From Tubulanus polymorphus (taxonomy: Eukaryota > Nemertea > Palaeonemertea > Tubulaniformes > Tubulanidae): a stretch of DNA of 64,000 bases. The stretch covers positions 13,753,263 through 13,817,262 of the forward strand of contig NC_134028.1 of the NCBI RefSeq assembly GCF_964204645.1, in the 5' to 3' direction. The notes below the pieces were generated by a model that saw only the letters and a list, made by a program, of their open reading frames with translations, did not search any database and had not been told where the DNA came from. Shown here one piece after another: positions 41,572 through 52,200 of the stretch (the first letter of the stretch is position 1; each line of letters begins with the position of its first letter). A program made the position numbers and the translations under genes.

Positions 41572-41793
41572 TTATATGGGAGGAATATATTTTTGTTTTT
41601 CCAAATAATCAATTGTTAAATTAGATAAAGTAACTGCTAATGTTAATTTTAGAATATCATTTATATCAAATCTATCAACATTAACACTTCCCATTTTGAA
41701 TACTTTTTTTAATACCATTGAATAACCAACAGTTCCAACTGATAGTAATGCGCCATTATATAATCCAGTTATTATCCACTTATTATCACTCAT
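41572..41793 (-). CDS. Small conserved Polinton membrane protein (73 aa)
   Basis: One hydrophobic N-terminal segment (ITGLYNGALLSVGTVGYSMVL), a short KKVFKMG turn, and a second amphipathic part ending IPPI. The family looks like a short two-segment protein found next to capsid genes in animal Polintons. A diverged, broken copy is at 62003-62203, which supports that the frame is real. Confidence 0.62.
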   Translation of the reverse strand: MSDNKWIITGLYNGALLSVGTVGYSMVLKKVFKMGSVNVDRFDINDILKLTLAVTLSNLTIDYLEKQKYIPPI

Positions 41794-41812
41794 TTATTTA
41801 TCAAAAAAATTA
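41794..41812 (-). promoter_or_regulatory. Late-type start motif, 73-aa gene
   Basis: Minus-strand GTAATTTTTTTGATAAATAAATGA ending in the start codon. Confidence 0.55.
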
Positions 41813-42090
41813 CTATCATCAAAATATTTAGTTAACTTAGTGATGATTATTTCAACATTTATTTCATTACTAGTTTCATTTGTATATATTTCAATTATTA
41901 TTTTTTTAATATCATCGATGATAAAATCTTCATCTAATTCATAAAATCTTAAAGATTCTCTAATTAAATTAGTAATCTTTTCTACATTTAAAGTTTCTTT
42001 ATCTATTGTTGTTTCATACTCAAATGTTGTTTCATTAGAAAATGCAATATTTTTGATATGTGTAATTACATCATTCATGTTAAATTTCAT
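41794..42090 (-). CDS. Polinton protein of unknown function, with in-frame TGA leader
   Basis: 98 acidic residues, predicted mostly helical (ITNLIRESLRFYELDEDFIIDDIKK). The promoter-like T-run/TAAATG motif is not at this ATG but 60 bp upstream, at an ATG at 42148-42150. From there the frame reads five codons, a TGA at 42133-42135, and then 14 open codons (PSICFGFDFKREKE) directly into this ORF. The homologue at 62216-62529 has the same leader and the same TGA. So either the product starts at 42090, or the stop is read through, or both copies inherited one nonsense change. Confidence 0.55.
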   Translation of the reverse strand: MKFNMNDVITHIKNIAFSNETTFEYETTIDKETLNVEKITNLIRESLRFYELDEDFIIDDIKKIIIEIYTNETSNEINVEIIITKLTKYFDDSNFFDK

Positions 42091-42150
42091 TTCTTTCTCA
42101 CGTTTAAAATCAAATCCAAAACATATACTCGGTCAAACAGTTATATTCAT

Positions 42151-42168
42151 TTATATATCAAAAAAATT
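42151..42168 (-). promoter_or_regulatory. Late-type start motif in front of the TGA-bearing leader
   Basis: Minus-strand GTAATTTTTTTGATATATAAATGA places the motif at ATG 42148-42150, not at the ATG of the long open part. Confidence 0.5.
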
Positions 42169-42922
42169 ACTCTCTACATCTTATAACTAATTCATATATC
42201 ACAGGAAAGTTATTTAAATCAATTAAGTATCCATTATGATTTCTTATTTCTAATTTAAAATTATTAAATTTAGGAATGCAAGGTTTAAAATCACATTCTG
42301 TTAAATTATAATTTATTTGCGTTCCAAATTGTTTAACATTTTTTAATGGTAAAATATTTAATATACTAGAATTACAAATTGTTTCTTTAGTTGCTTCGAA
42401 AGTTTTTGTAGGCTCGATTAAATTGCAATAAATATAAAAGTGTGTATAAGGTATTATATTTGAGCTGCCTTCTGCGTTTCCAGTAACTGTAAGTGGTTTA
42501 ATTCCTAACATTTTAGCCAGTGGTTTGTTTACCATAAATTTATGTTGTTCATTAGATATTTTTATTCTTATTTTATTAGTACTATCAATTTTATTAAATT
42601 TAATTTCAAATACAGAAGTGCCCCCGATTTTCAACCGAGCTCTTCTATTAATTTCCTGTGCCAATGATTCTAAATTATATAATCCTGGTTTTAAAAATAT
42701 ATGAAACCATTTATCTTTATTTCTCATATAAATCATAAACCCTCTATGTTCAAAAGTTTTATCCGATACATTATAAAAAGAATTACATAAACTTATATTA
42801 ACTAATTTTAAATCAACACAATTTTTGAATTCTCTATCTAATTGTACTAATAAATTATGTGATTTATAATTTGTAAGTTTTCTAGAATCAACATATATTC
42901 TGTATTCTTTTAATTCTACCAT
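42167..42922 (-). CDS. Penton-like minor capsid protein (single jelly-roll)
   Basis: 251 aa, beta-rich. It starts with a YRIYVDSRKLTNYKSHNLLV strand pattern, has FHIFLKPGLYNLESLAQEIN in the middle, then FYIYCNLIEPTK, SSILNILPLKN, FGTQINYNLTECDFKPC and a closing LEIRNHNGYLIDL. This order is that of Polinton penton proteins, which cap the vertices beside the double jelly-roll hexons. A decayed copy lies at 62548-63308. It starts at AATAAATGG. Confidence 0.68.
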   Translation of the reverse strand: MVELKEYRIYVDSRKLTNYKSHNLLVQLDREFKNCVDLKLVNISLCNSFYNVSDKTFEHRGFMIYMRNKDKWFHIFLKPGLYNLESLAQEINRRARLKIGGTSVFEIKFNKIDSTNKIRIKISNEQHKFMVNKPLAKMLGIKPLTVTGNAEGSSNIIPYTHFYIYCNLIEPTKTFEATKETICNSSILNILPLKNVKQFGTQINYNLTECDFKPCIPKFNNFKLEIRNHNGYLIDLNNFPVIYELVIRCRE

Positions 42923-42939
42923 TTATTTTACATATTTTC

Positions 42940-43281
42940 TTATTCGAAATCTATTTCATGGTGCCCTTTTTCATTCTTACCTTTGTATACGAAATAGAAA
43001 TCTCCAGAACATAATTCTTCTAGATCTTCACTTGATAATCTATGAAATCTATCTGGTAAATAAGTTCTGAATTTATATTTATTTCCTTTTAATCCTTCAT
43101 ATTCTAAATGAATTACTAATTTATCTCCATATTTATTAGTAATTGTTTCAATGTTAGTAATTAAATATTTCTTGTGAATTGTTAATTCTGTTAACTTTTT
43201 AAATTTATAATCTACAGATTTGACGCTTGAAGTATCTTTAATTCTATCTAAGAATTCACTGTGTACTTGTTTACTCTCCAT
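42940..43281 (-). CDS. Possible single-strand DNA-binding (OB-fold-like) protein
   Basis: 113 aa with a beta-rich middle: KYLITNIETITNKYGDKLVIHLEYE, then YKFRTYLPDRF. The pattern of a strand, TKYG turn, strand and LP-R/F resembles small OB-fold proteins that accompany transposon polymerases and rolling-circle elements. It lies next to the polymerase, which fits a role in DNA replication. Assignment is by pattern only. It starts at TAATAAATGG. Confidence 0.45.
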   Translation of the reverse strand: MESKQVHSEFLDRIKDTSSVKSVDYKFKKLTELTIHKKYLITNIETITNKYGDKLVIHLEYEGLKGNKYKFRTYLPDRFHRLSSEDLEELCSGDFYFVYKGKNEKGHHEIDFE

Positions 43282-43309
43282 TTATTATACAAATTTTTAT
43301 TGAAATTGA

Positions 43310-43675
43310 TTAACACGTTAGAATCCTTTTCATAATCTCATTTTCTTTTGTTTCTTCTCTTTTGAATTTTATATATTCATCTAAATTGCAACCATAGGCG
43401 ACTGTGTGGATTCCATCATCTAAAATATATCTTTTATCATCAAATGGGTTTAGACTTATCTTCTCTATCTCTTCAATATACATTTCATGATCTTCAGATC
43501 TTAAACATTTCATTTTATGTTTTCTAACTTCTTCATTAAATATACAATTGATGTAATCTTTAAAATGAATATTCTTTTCTACTACATTTTTGGTTATTCC
43601 TTTTAACTTTTTAGCTTCATGTTCTTTAGTTTTATATGAATACATTTTAGATCTAATACCAATGAACTCTATCAT
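43310..43675 (-). pseudogene. Frame-shifted C-terminus of the Polinton polymerase
   Basis: Begins MIEFIGIRSKMYS, an internal part of Polinton polymerases (thumb region), and ends with DDKRYILDDGIHTVAYG. It lies directly behind the stop of the polymerase ORF in another frame. Compared with the diverged copy near 63,980, one base is missing at about 43,705-43,712. The separated piece would not be translated with the polymerase. Confidence 0.8.
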
Positions 43676-43686
43676 TTCTTCACCAC

Positions 43687-46600
43687 CTAATTCATCCCTA
43701 AACTTCCAGGAACTTTTTTATTATCATTGCTAAACAATTCATGATTTTTGGGATAATTGCTGAAATCAAAATGGTGTTTTAATATTTTTAAGTCTTTTGT
43801 TATGTTATCACTTTTTATCTTTAATATGTAAGAATCTGTATCTAGATATAAGATTTCTATATGTTTTTCCCCAAAATGGGGTTGCAATACATTATAATAG
43901 AATTCATACATCAATAGCTTTGAAATTTCTAAAACTGCAGCTCCAACATAAATAGGTTTATTGAACTTCATAGAAGTTCTTTTTAATTTAACTGCAGCTA
44001 AATTTTCATCGAATATTCTATTACCTATGAATTTCGGATACGATTGCAAATGTCTAATTCTTTTACCATTACTAACTAACTCAATATCATTTCTATTTCT
44101 AATATTTTCACATGTTTTTCCATAGAACGCATTATTCATTAGTTTAAAGTAATCTTTTTCAAAATCAGTTTTAGCTTCAGTTCTCTGTGTAGTATTAAAA
44201 TCTATATATTTTTCTAACCACTTAGATTGACTAAATGAAATATATCTATGTACTTTTTTTAGAACCATTCCTTGTTTTAGATAAAACTTTAACATTCTAT
44301 AATGTACTACATAATTATATTTATCTTCTTGAGTTACCATTAACTTTTCTGTATGAATATGATTTTCGGGTTTAATTCTTTTTTGGTAATTTGATAATTC
44401 TTCATGTTTAACAGTTTTATGTTCGGGACAATATGCTAGATTTCTAGATTTGAATTTAATACGTTCAGGATATTCCAAGTCTACAACGAAGAAGTAACCA
44501 GTATCTGAATCATCTGCAATATCTAGAATTCTTTTCTTCCAATCAAATTTATCAATTTGTAAAACTTCAGTTATTTCAAACATCCCATAAGGTTGTGGTT
44601 CCATCATTGCCCAACCATAAAGATTATTTGCATCTATGTATAATAATTTATATCCAGGATTATCATTTACATTGAAATATCTATCACCTAATACACCTGA
44701 AACACCTCCTCTTATAGATTTTTCAAATAATAGTAATTGATCTATATTTGTTAACAAATCCATTTTTATATCTGTAAATTTTAATCCACAATCCCATGTT
44801 AATCCTGGGCTAGAATAACAATGACAAGGATCAATGTTAAAATATTTTAGGTTTACATCTCTAAACCTTTCAAATATATCAGTTAATAATAATACATCTG
44901 ATTTTAAATATAAATCTACTAATTGCCCATGATTTTCTATTTTGAAATGATTCCAAATATTCAATGTTCTATTATAAACTTCATCTTTAACATATTCATT
45001 TTTTAATTCGTCATAGAATTGTTCTTTTAATAATTCAGTTATGTTAAAATCATTATGATTTTTATAGAAAGAATATGGAATTGCTCCTTTATATCTCATT
45101 AATTTAAAATCATCATAATTTGGGTAATATTCTTTTAATATCTTTAATTCAACATCAACTAATGATTTTGATAAGTTATCTAATGAACTATTTAAAAATC
45201 TATATGAATCTATAAATCTTAGACAACCAAATTGAAATGATATATAATTCTCAGATGTTTTAGCTAACATTCTAAATTTATAAGTTGGTATTTTATCTTT
45301 TGATCTATTTGAATTTAATATTTCTATTTCATTATTAATTTCTTCTATTTTATGACACAGTTGCTTAATGAATAAATGCGCGTCATACCCCGATAAATTG
45401 TGAAATATAATGGGGACAAAATTTACTTTTTTGGCTTGTAAATTGCAAGCCTCATGCGCTGCACCTCTAAATTTACCATTCAAATGATCATGGTCTCTTA
45501 CTTTTTTATCTTTATAATTAAATAGTTTTTCACAATAATAACATTTATCTGCAAACGCAAATTCTTCTTTATCTTCTTCTGTCATAATTATTTCTTTATT
45601 TGTATTCAATAATTTACTAAATCTTATTTCATATTCAATTAATAAGTCACAAAAATGATTGATAACATTTTCATTTCTATAATTATAATATTCACTTTCA
45701 ATTAGTTCTGGATAATCAGATTTTATATATAACCCGAAAGCTGCAGCTGATTGATGAATCTTTTTAATTGTATTTGTTATTGGTGGTTCATCTGAATAAT
45801 CACTTTCATTAGAATTTAATTTCTTTCTTTTATAATATATATCTTTTCTATCTTTATCTGTTAATTCTTTATTTAATGATTCAAAATCTCCATATATTAC
45901 AAATGGTACTTTATTTTTGTAATCATATTTTTTGAATTCTAATATTTTATCTTTTTCATTTGGTAAAACTAATTTACAATAATCATGATTATCACATAGT
46001 TGTTTATGATTTAATAATGTACTTTCATTACTAAATTTATGTAAACATTTTCTACATAGATATATTTTATTATGGTGATCACTTTCTGTTCTAAAAAATA
46101 AATCGATTTGTTTAATCCACATGTAATGATTTTCATAATATAGTATATCTATAACATCATTTGAATCATAATCTTTTGATAGGTATAAAGGTTCTAATGT
46201 ATAATGTTTTATGTTGTTACCTTTTGTATTTGGTAATTTAATTAAATCAAATACATTTATCTTTAAATTATTATCTCTTTCTATTTTGGGGATGTTTTTA
46301 ATTATAACAGGATACTTATCTATCTTATAATTATTTTCAAATTGTTTATAATGAGTTAATCTAAAACTATGTGTAATATCTTCTGTTGGATGTAAACAAC
46401 TTATTATAGCCCATATAAAACATTTATTATCAAAATTTTGTATATTTATTACACCATTAGTTTTAAATGGTAGTTTAATATAACTTGTTCCATTTATACT
46501 ATCATCTTTATAATATGATAAATTATTTTCATCAATTGGTTTTGATTTAGTTAACTTATTATATTTTGTGTTATAAACATGTAAAGTTATAAATATTATC

Positions 46601-47301
46601 TCATCAAATATTAAACCAGATCCTTCAAAATATTTCTCTTCTATTTTAGTTTTTATTTCATTATAACATTTATTTAATTTATCATCTATATGTTGTTTAG
46701 ATATAATATGTTGTGAATGAGAATTTATATTATATATTGGTTTATCTTCAGATTTTATAAACTTTACTTTAGAAGATATACTTATTTTAGGATATTCAAC
46801 ATCTGTAATTATTTTTATTATTTCTTTCATATTTTCTAAATGTTTTTTATTTTCTTCTAATGTTTTTCCTTTATGAAATTTAAACTCGATAGCTGCTGGA
46901 CCAATATCACTTTTAAATGCTTCGGTTATCTCTATATCTTTTTTATTATCTAATGAATTAATATAATTTCTTACATGTTCCATGTATGGTCTTTTATTGT
47001 TTAATTTATTTTTTATTCTTTTAATTGTCTTCTGTTTCTTATCGTTATCATTATCAAAATAATCTTCACCTAAAATATCATTATTCTTATTTCTAATATG
47101 ACTTATAGATTTTAAATGTTCTTTATAATATCTTTTATCACTGAATGATTGATTACATGTATCACATTTGTATGTTTCTTTTTCATTCTTTAATTCTTCT
47201 AATTTAGTTTCTAATATATCATCTTTATATTCTAGTTTCAATTTATTCTCTAAATGTGTTCTAGTTTTATTGTGTCTTGCTTTTTTCATAACCGCGTGCA
47301 T
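43687..47301 (-). CDS. Polinton protein-primed family B DNA polymerase
   Basis: 1,204 aa; replicates the element from its ends. By rough residue: C2H2 finger CDTCNQSFSDKRYYKEH (45), second finger CRKCLHKF (417), exonuclease I GDFESL (467), HNH-like CYYC...DHDHLNGKFRGAAHEACN (590-625), exonuclease II FHNLSGYDAH (637), exonuclease III YLKSDVLLLTD (798), polymerase A YIDANNLYGW (887), B LMNNAFYGKT (1057), C LYLDTDS (1153). The last about 130 residues are cut off by a frame shift near 43,709. The start ATG lies inside the right terminal repeat, so the first codons (MHAVMK) are repeat-derived. The probable original zinc-finger start is found at 15063. Confidence 0.9.
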   Translation of the reverse strand: MHAVMKKARHNKTRTHLENKLKLEYKDDILETKLEELKNEKETYKCDTCNQSFSDKRYYKEHLKSISHIRNKNNDILGEDYFDNDNDKKQKTIKRIKNKLNNKRPYMEHVRNYINSLDNKKDIEITEAFKSDIGPAAIEFKFHKGKTLEENKKHLENMKEIIKIITDVEYPKISISSKVKFIKSEDKPIYNINSHSQHIISKQHIDDKLNKCYNEIKTKIEEKYFEGSGLIFDEIIFITLHVYNTKYNKLTKSKPIDENNLSYYKDDSINGTSYIKLPFKTNGVINIQNFDNKCFIWAIISCLHPTEDITHSFRLTHYKQFENNYKIDKYPVIIKNIPKIERDNNLKINVFDLIKLPNTKGNNIKHYTLEPLYLSKDYDSNDVIDILYYENHYMWIKQIDLFFRTESDHHNKIYLCRKCLHKFSNESTLLNHKQLCDNHDYCKLVLPNEKDKILEFKKYDYKNKVPFVIYGDFESLNKELTDKDRKDIYYKRKKLNSNESDYSDEPPITNTIKKIHQSAAAFGLYIKSDYPELIESEYYNYRNENVINHFCDLLIEYEIRFSKLLNTNKEIIMTEEDKEEFAFADKCYYCEKLFNYKDKKVRDHDHLNGKFRGAAHEACNLQAKKVNFVPIIFHNLSGYDAHLFIKQLCHKIEEINNEIEILNSNRSKDKIPTYKFRMLAKTSENYISFQFGCLRFIDSYRFLNSSLDNLSKSLVDVELKILKEYYPNYDDFKLMRYKGAIPYSFYKNHNDFNITELLKEQFYDELKNEYVKDEVYNRTLNIWNHFKIENHGQLVDLYLKSDVLLLTDIFERFRDVNLKYFNIDPCHCYSSPGLTWDCGLKFTDIKMDLLTNIDQLLLFEKSIRGGVSGVLGDRYFNVNDNPGYKLLYIDANNLYGWAMMEPQPYGMFEITEVLQIDKFDWKKRILDIADDSDTGYFFVVDLEYPERIKFKSRNLAYCPEHKTVKHEELSNYQKRIKPENHIHTEKLMVTQEDKYNYVVHYRMLKFYLKQGMVLKKVHRYISFSQSKWLEKYIDFNTTQRTEAKTDFEKDYFKLMNNAFYGKTCENIRNRNDIELVSNGKRIRHLQSYPKFIGNRIFDENLAAVKLKRTSMKFNKPIYVGAAVLEISKLLMYEFYYNVLQPHFGEKHIEILYLDTDSYILKIKSDNITKDLKILKHHFDFSNYPKNHELFSNDNKKVPGSLGMN

Positions 47302-47596
47302 TTCAGTTGAATAATAGAATAATTATTATCATTTGAATATATTTGATTATTTGAATTTGTGTATTGTAATTAAATCAATTGGTCGCGGAGCGGAGCGGTG
47401 GCGAAGCGGAGCGACCAATTGATTTAATACAATATGCTTTTTATATTATTGATATCTTAGAATAAATATTTAGTTTTGATATAAAATGCACGCGGTTATG
47501 AAAATATATTATAGTTTTTAATTACTTTTAATATTTTGTTTTTTAATGGGCTCGACCGTTCGACCTTTGGTATGAAAGCCTATTACCCCTATTACT
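47283..47596. repeat. Right terminal inverted repeat, 314 bp
   Basis: Reverse complement of 14576-14889, including the hairpin (arms 47369-47385 and 47411-47427). It overlaps the first six codons of the polymerase ORF. Unlike the left end, the inner mirror half is cut off here after CATAACCGCG. Confidence 0.93.
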
Positions 47597-47602
47597 TATC
47601 TG
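47597..47602. repeat. Polinton 6-bp target duplication, right
   Basis: TATCTG, matching 14570-14575. Confidence 0.93.
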
Positions 47603-49285
47603 GATATACCGTTGGGTTGGCAGCAATCATAATTGTTATCTATGTGAGTGTCCTATGAAATTTACTCGCATATTCCACGAGGAGAAGAAAGCACATATTT
47701 GGACACGTACTTGTCGCTATTCTTCTCATTTGTTTTGAAAATCTTGGCTGTTAATCATAAGAAGTAGCAGGGTCAATCGGTTATACTCATGGCCTGTAGT
47801 TACTTTCAAAGTTAGTTTTCTTGTTTGAAGTGTGATGCTTTTTAAAAGTTGTATTTTATTATATTGTGTCTGTGTACTATCATATCGACTGTAATAACTA
47901 CAAGATTATTATCCATATAGATATCAAATGATAGAATTTATTTGTTATAATAACTTAATTAATGATGATTTTTAAAAGGGTGATGCTTTTTAAAAGTTGT
48001 TTTTTATTATATGTACTATTGACTGTAATAACTACGTACAGACTGATGATCCATAAATCTTAAATAATAGAATTAATTAGGCCTGTAAAAACTTTGCGAG
48101 GATTAATTGCAATTGTATTATTATGATCTAAGTTGCAGGGCATTTCATTATATTTTTTCTCTGCAAAAGGTTATTTCAATAAAAACTGTTTTTAAATGTA
48201 CACGAAACTGAATTTTATTTTTTTAGAGTTTTGGAATGTGGCAGGTAGATGAAATCTAGTGAATGACTATCCTTATCAGCCAAACTTCGTGTACTGTTAA
48301 ATGTTGGTTGACTGGGTTGAATTTTTTTCTCGGGATCATTTTGGTTTACATTATCGTAAAAAGAAATATAACTCATGTACCGGTAGAGCGATTTTCAAAT
48401 CAGAAGTTGGCTCGTGAAAATGTTTCGATCCATCATGCATATAATGCGTGCAACATTGCGATTCATCCATCATCCAAACTACCGGTACCAGTACCACCCG
48501 GCATTGCACACCGCAGCAGCCGTGCGACTGATAAGAGTTCAACTCACGACATAATATCTCTCAGATCCTATTTCTTCCAGTTCGAAAAAAAAATCTTAAA
48601 GGTAAGAATTAAGTTGGTCACGTTGCCTATTAAACAGCTAGCCTAAACGACTCATTTCGTAACTACTGGGGAAAAATAGGGGATTCGAGAGCCTAGGTCT
48701 GGAGGAGCGAGGGAGAACAGGTCCTATTCATCTGCTCATTGACTCTCACTGAAAAGGCTTGTTGCTATAAGTGTGGCGGGCTTGGTGTATGGCATAGTGT
48801 ATTGTCTGTTAACTCCTGCAATGATGAATAGACCCATTGTTAGTACCTCAGGCTCAGACTCAGTGAGGAATGAGTATTGAATTATTAAGTCAGTAGGCCT
48901 ACTAAAGCAAACTAATCCAGGGGCGGTGGAAGCAATTTTTGATTGCAGCAGCCAAATGCTGATTTTGGACAGATTCTAAATATTGCCACAGCGTATTTAC
49001 TTAATTTCTTCAAAAACTTGGTATTAAAAAAAAACGTCATCAGTAAATTATTGTCGCTGCAGTCGCTGCATTTCCAACGCCACTGTAATCAATTTATCTA
49101 CCTTTATTATGCATCACTTTGTTTAGGGTTTAGCTTCGAAAGGGTGAAATGATCAAATTTCCACTACCATTTTTGATCTACCAATTGGCCATTTTGAAGT
49201 AGGACTAGACTATAGGCCTAGAAGCCACATCATTTTTCATTGAGTGAATGAAAAGATGTCAACAATTATTCTTTTTTATTTTTAG
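47603..49285. other. Host DNA without a supported coding exon
   Basis: Two related segments of about 95 bp lie at roughly 47,829-47,940 and 47,980-48,075 (shared GTGATGCTTTTTAAAAGTTG and GACTGTAATAACTAC), a diverged direct repeat. The ORF at 48263-48646 has no family signature. 5' exons of the chromodomain gene may lie here but could not be fixed. Confidence 0.45.
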
Positions 49286-52200
49286 ATGGACAAAGAATTT
49301 GAAAATACCCATGGGCCATTATTAAACACCAAGGAAAGGTAAGCATGCCCTTGGGCAGGTCTCTACTATCAAACCATTCAGACCTAGTTCTTATAATTAA
49401 CTGATACATGCACTATGTTACGTTGTTGACTTAGCCTAATGTCGTTCCAAGATCAGAGATAACTTATGACAACCTCTCTGATGAACTTTGGCGAGTTTGA
49501 CTATGAAAGATCTTTTAAGCTACTTACATTTAACAGTCGTTAACTGCTTTAGTTTCAATTTGAATTCAGACAGTCTACTTTGGTGTCCTATTTTGAGAAA
49601 GGGATGACTCATTGTGGAAATGAATTTACCAAAGGAATGGTTCGAGAAGCCAGTGTTGCTACAGGCATGCCAGAGAAATCAGTTAAGGTAGGCCTATATA
49701 ACTTTTTCTTATGATCTAGGGCCTATGGTGTTTTCTCCAGACTTTGTGATGAAGCACTTTTACTAAAATAAAAAATTGATAAACTGTATTTTAAAAGTTT
49801 TAGTTTATTCTGTTAAAGAAATGGATAGAGAACCACAAGGTACAATGTCGAAAGAAAGCTGGGATTTACAACTATGAAAATCGAGTAGGAAGCAGCGCAT
49901 TCGATCATGCAGACCGTACGATGTTTATCTCTCTGATAAAAAAAAGGAAAATGTAAGCTAGATACATGTTGATTTTAGTCAACCACTATGTAGTTGCTGA
50001 GCCTGTTTAAAGTGAGGTGTGTGTAATTTGTATACCATTTTAGGCCAGGGAAATTGGAATGACCAAACAGAGGAAGCAATGGCTTCATACGCACAGAGGG
50101 CTGCAAGCCACAGCCAGCCTGTCGGCCCAGAAAATAAAGAAAATAACATCGAATATCTGGTGCATGAACTAGAAAAAAAGGTAGGCCGTTTCATTTAACC
50201 ATTAACGTTTATGTTATTTGCAGTCATCTAAATAACATAATTATACTTCAGGTAAATAAATTTACTTCGACAACAGAAAAGTTGGATGTTGTGGCTATTG
50301 CTATTACTAAGGATGGGAATAGAATGTTTATATGTGGATCACCAATTCCAACAAAGTGGTTTGAAAAACAGAGAGAGGTTCAGCAAAGTCTGAAGTCACT
50401 TTATCAGCCAGGTAAAGACATTCAAACATACACACTTTCACTATCATTAACTAAGATAATTCAGGCAGTCTCAGTTTCTATACGTTTGTTGCTACATTCA
50501 GATGATGACAATCAATTGGAAGATGTCAACGTACTGCGATCGAAAGTCACAGATATGTTCAATCGTAGATACAGTAAGCATATATTTTAGCTACTTGATT
50601 TGATTATACATTCAAATAGTCGAAAAATTCAGCATTTGACAATCGTAATCATTTCATATGCGCCATTATATAGCTTCAGCAATAAAGGGTATCCCCGGGA
50701 CGAGATGCAGCTACAAAGCGGTTGATGCTGGTCAAGTCAGGGCATTTAATTTGCCAACTGGAATAATTTTGAAAAGACCATCATCTTATGCAAAAAACTC
50801 GCTGAAAGCACTTTTGAAAAAGGAAGATAAAATATACTTCGAAGGTACACTGTTTCAACTTACCGGTAATAGATATTTAACACACTAAGTTAGACACACT
50901 ATTACATAATATATCAACATATATCTTTAAGAATGTCATTATTAGGCCACACAAAGAAATACCGTAGTTTCTCAGGCTTTTTCTGGAAAGTGACGCTGGT
51001 GAGCAAATTATATTTTCATAGCTCCTTTGAAAAAGAGTTGAAATAAAAAGCTCGAAACCAGAGACTTATATAAGAGATGCGGGAAGTAAGTAAATAACAA
51101 ATACAGCGGTGCGGGCGAGCAGGATTTAATTTTTATAATAAAAAAAGACGATTCAGATTGATGGTTTGCCAATGCGGGTTAGCGCATTTGAATTTTCGAT
51201 TTTTATTAGGGACTTTTTTTATGATGCGGGTGGCATTTGACCTTGAAGAACTAGGGTATTTCTATGTGTGGGCTTGATGAATTGAAATACAATGTACTGG
51301 TACTGGTATATGTCTTAATGGAATATGGAAGGATAACATTAGAATTATTTCTTATTAGTTGATACTATGAGCCAGGAAGAAGCAGAGTCACCAACTGAAG
51401 AACTTCAGTTTCCAGAAGCCACTGAAGGTACAACTAAGTCTTTTTGTCTTATAAACTTACAAGCTATGGTAATATTGGGGTAAATTATCTTGTTTCTCAT
51501 TGTAGATTCAGATGCTACAGAGATCATCAGAGGTACGTATTCTTATGTTATTCTTACGTTTAAGCAAAAAAGATATTGTTGTATCGCTAGGCTGAATTAT
51601 TCTTTCTTTTTTTCAACAGAACCTAATATGGCAAAAAGAAAAGCCGAAGTCCTCACAAAGAAAACAGGGAAATCAGGTACGTTTTTAACACTAAGCTATG
51701 CAGTCTTTGATGAAAATATAATTGCACAAAATCAATTAAAAAATTGTTCTCTTTCAGTAATCAAAACTGGCATCAAGAAAAGGAAAATAAATAATGGTAG
51801 GCTATGCACGTTTAAAGAAATATTTCAAAGCAGCCAGATCAGCATTATTGTGTTTTATAAGGTAAAAAATTGATACCTTGTTTGTCCTCGGCAATAAATT
51901 TTCTAATCAGTTAATTTCTGTAACTGCCGGGTCTGTTATTGTTAGCTTGATCATGGTTTCAAAAAAAGTAAATATACAGAGTAGATACATGGCCACCTGC
52001 GTCAATTTTTAAGCTCAGAAATAAGAAACAAGGTATCAATTCTTTTTTCCTTATATCACAAATACAATATGCTTTTTTCCAAGTAATGCATTGGTTTGTT
52101 ATTTCAAAATCAATTGATATGTTTTAATGGAAATGAAACTGATGGATAATATTAGAATTATTTCTTATTAGTTGATACTATGAGCCACGGAGAAGCAGAG

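Larger units (their letters stand above)
14576..47596. mobile_element. Complete Polinton/Maverick element carrying a nested retroelement array
   Basis: The element starts AGTAATAGGGG and ends CCCCTATTACT, with 314-bp inverted ends and a TATCTG duplication on both sides. It encodes the Polinton core set: family B polymerase, integrase, packaging ATPase, double jelly-roll capsid protein and penton-like protein. Removing the nested Penelope array (14,552 bp) and its 676-bp duplication leaves 17,793 bp, inside the family range. Base composition is far more AT-rich than the host DNA or the Penelope array. No adenain-like maturation protease was recognised. Single-base frame breaks in polymerase, integrase and a structural gene argue that this copy is no longer active, unless they are sequence errors. 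Confidence 0.95.

Noticed and set aside
48263-48646. 127-aa ORF as a host gene
   Set aside because: No homologous pattern, no splice context and atypical composition.
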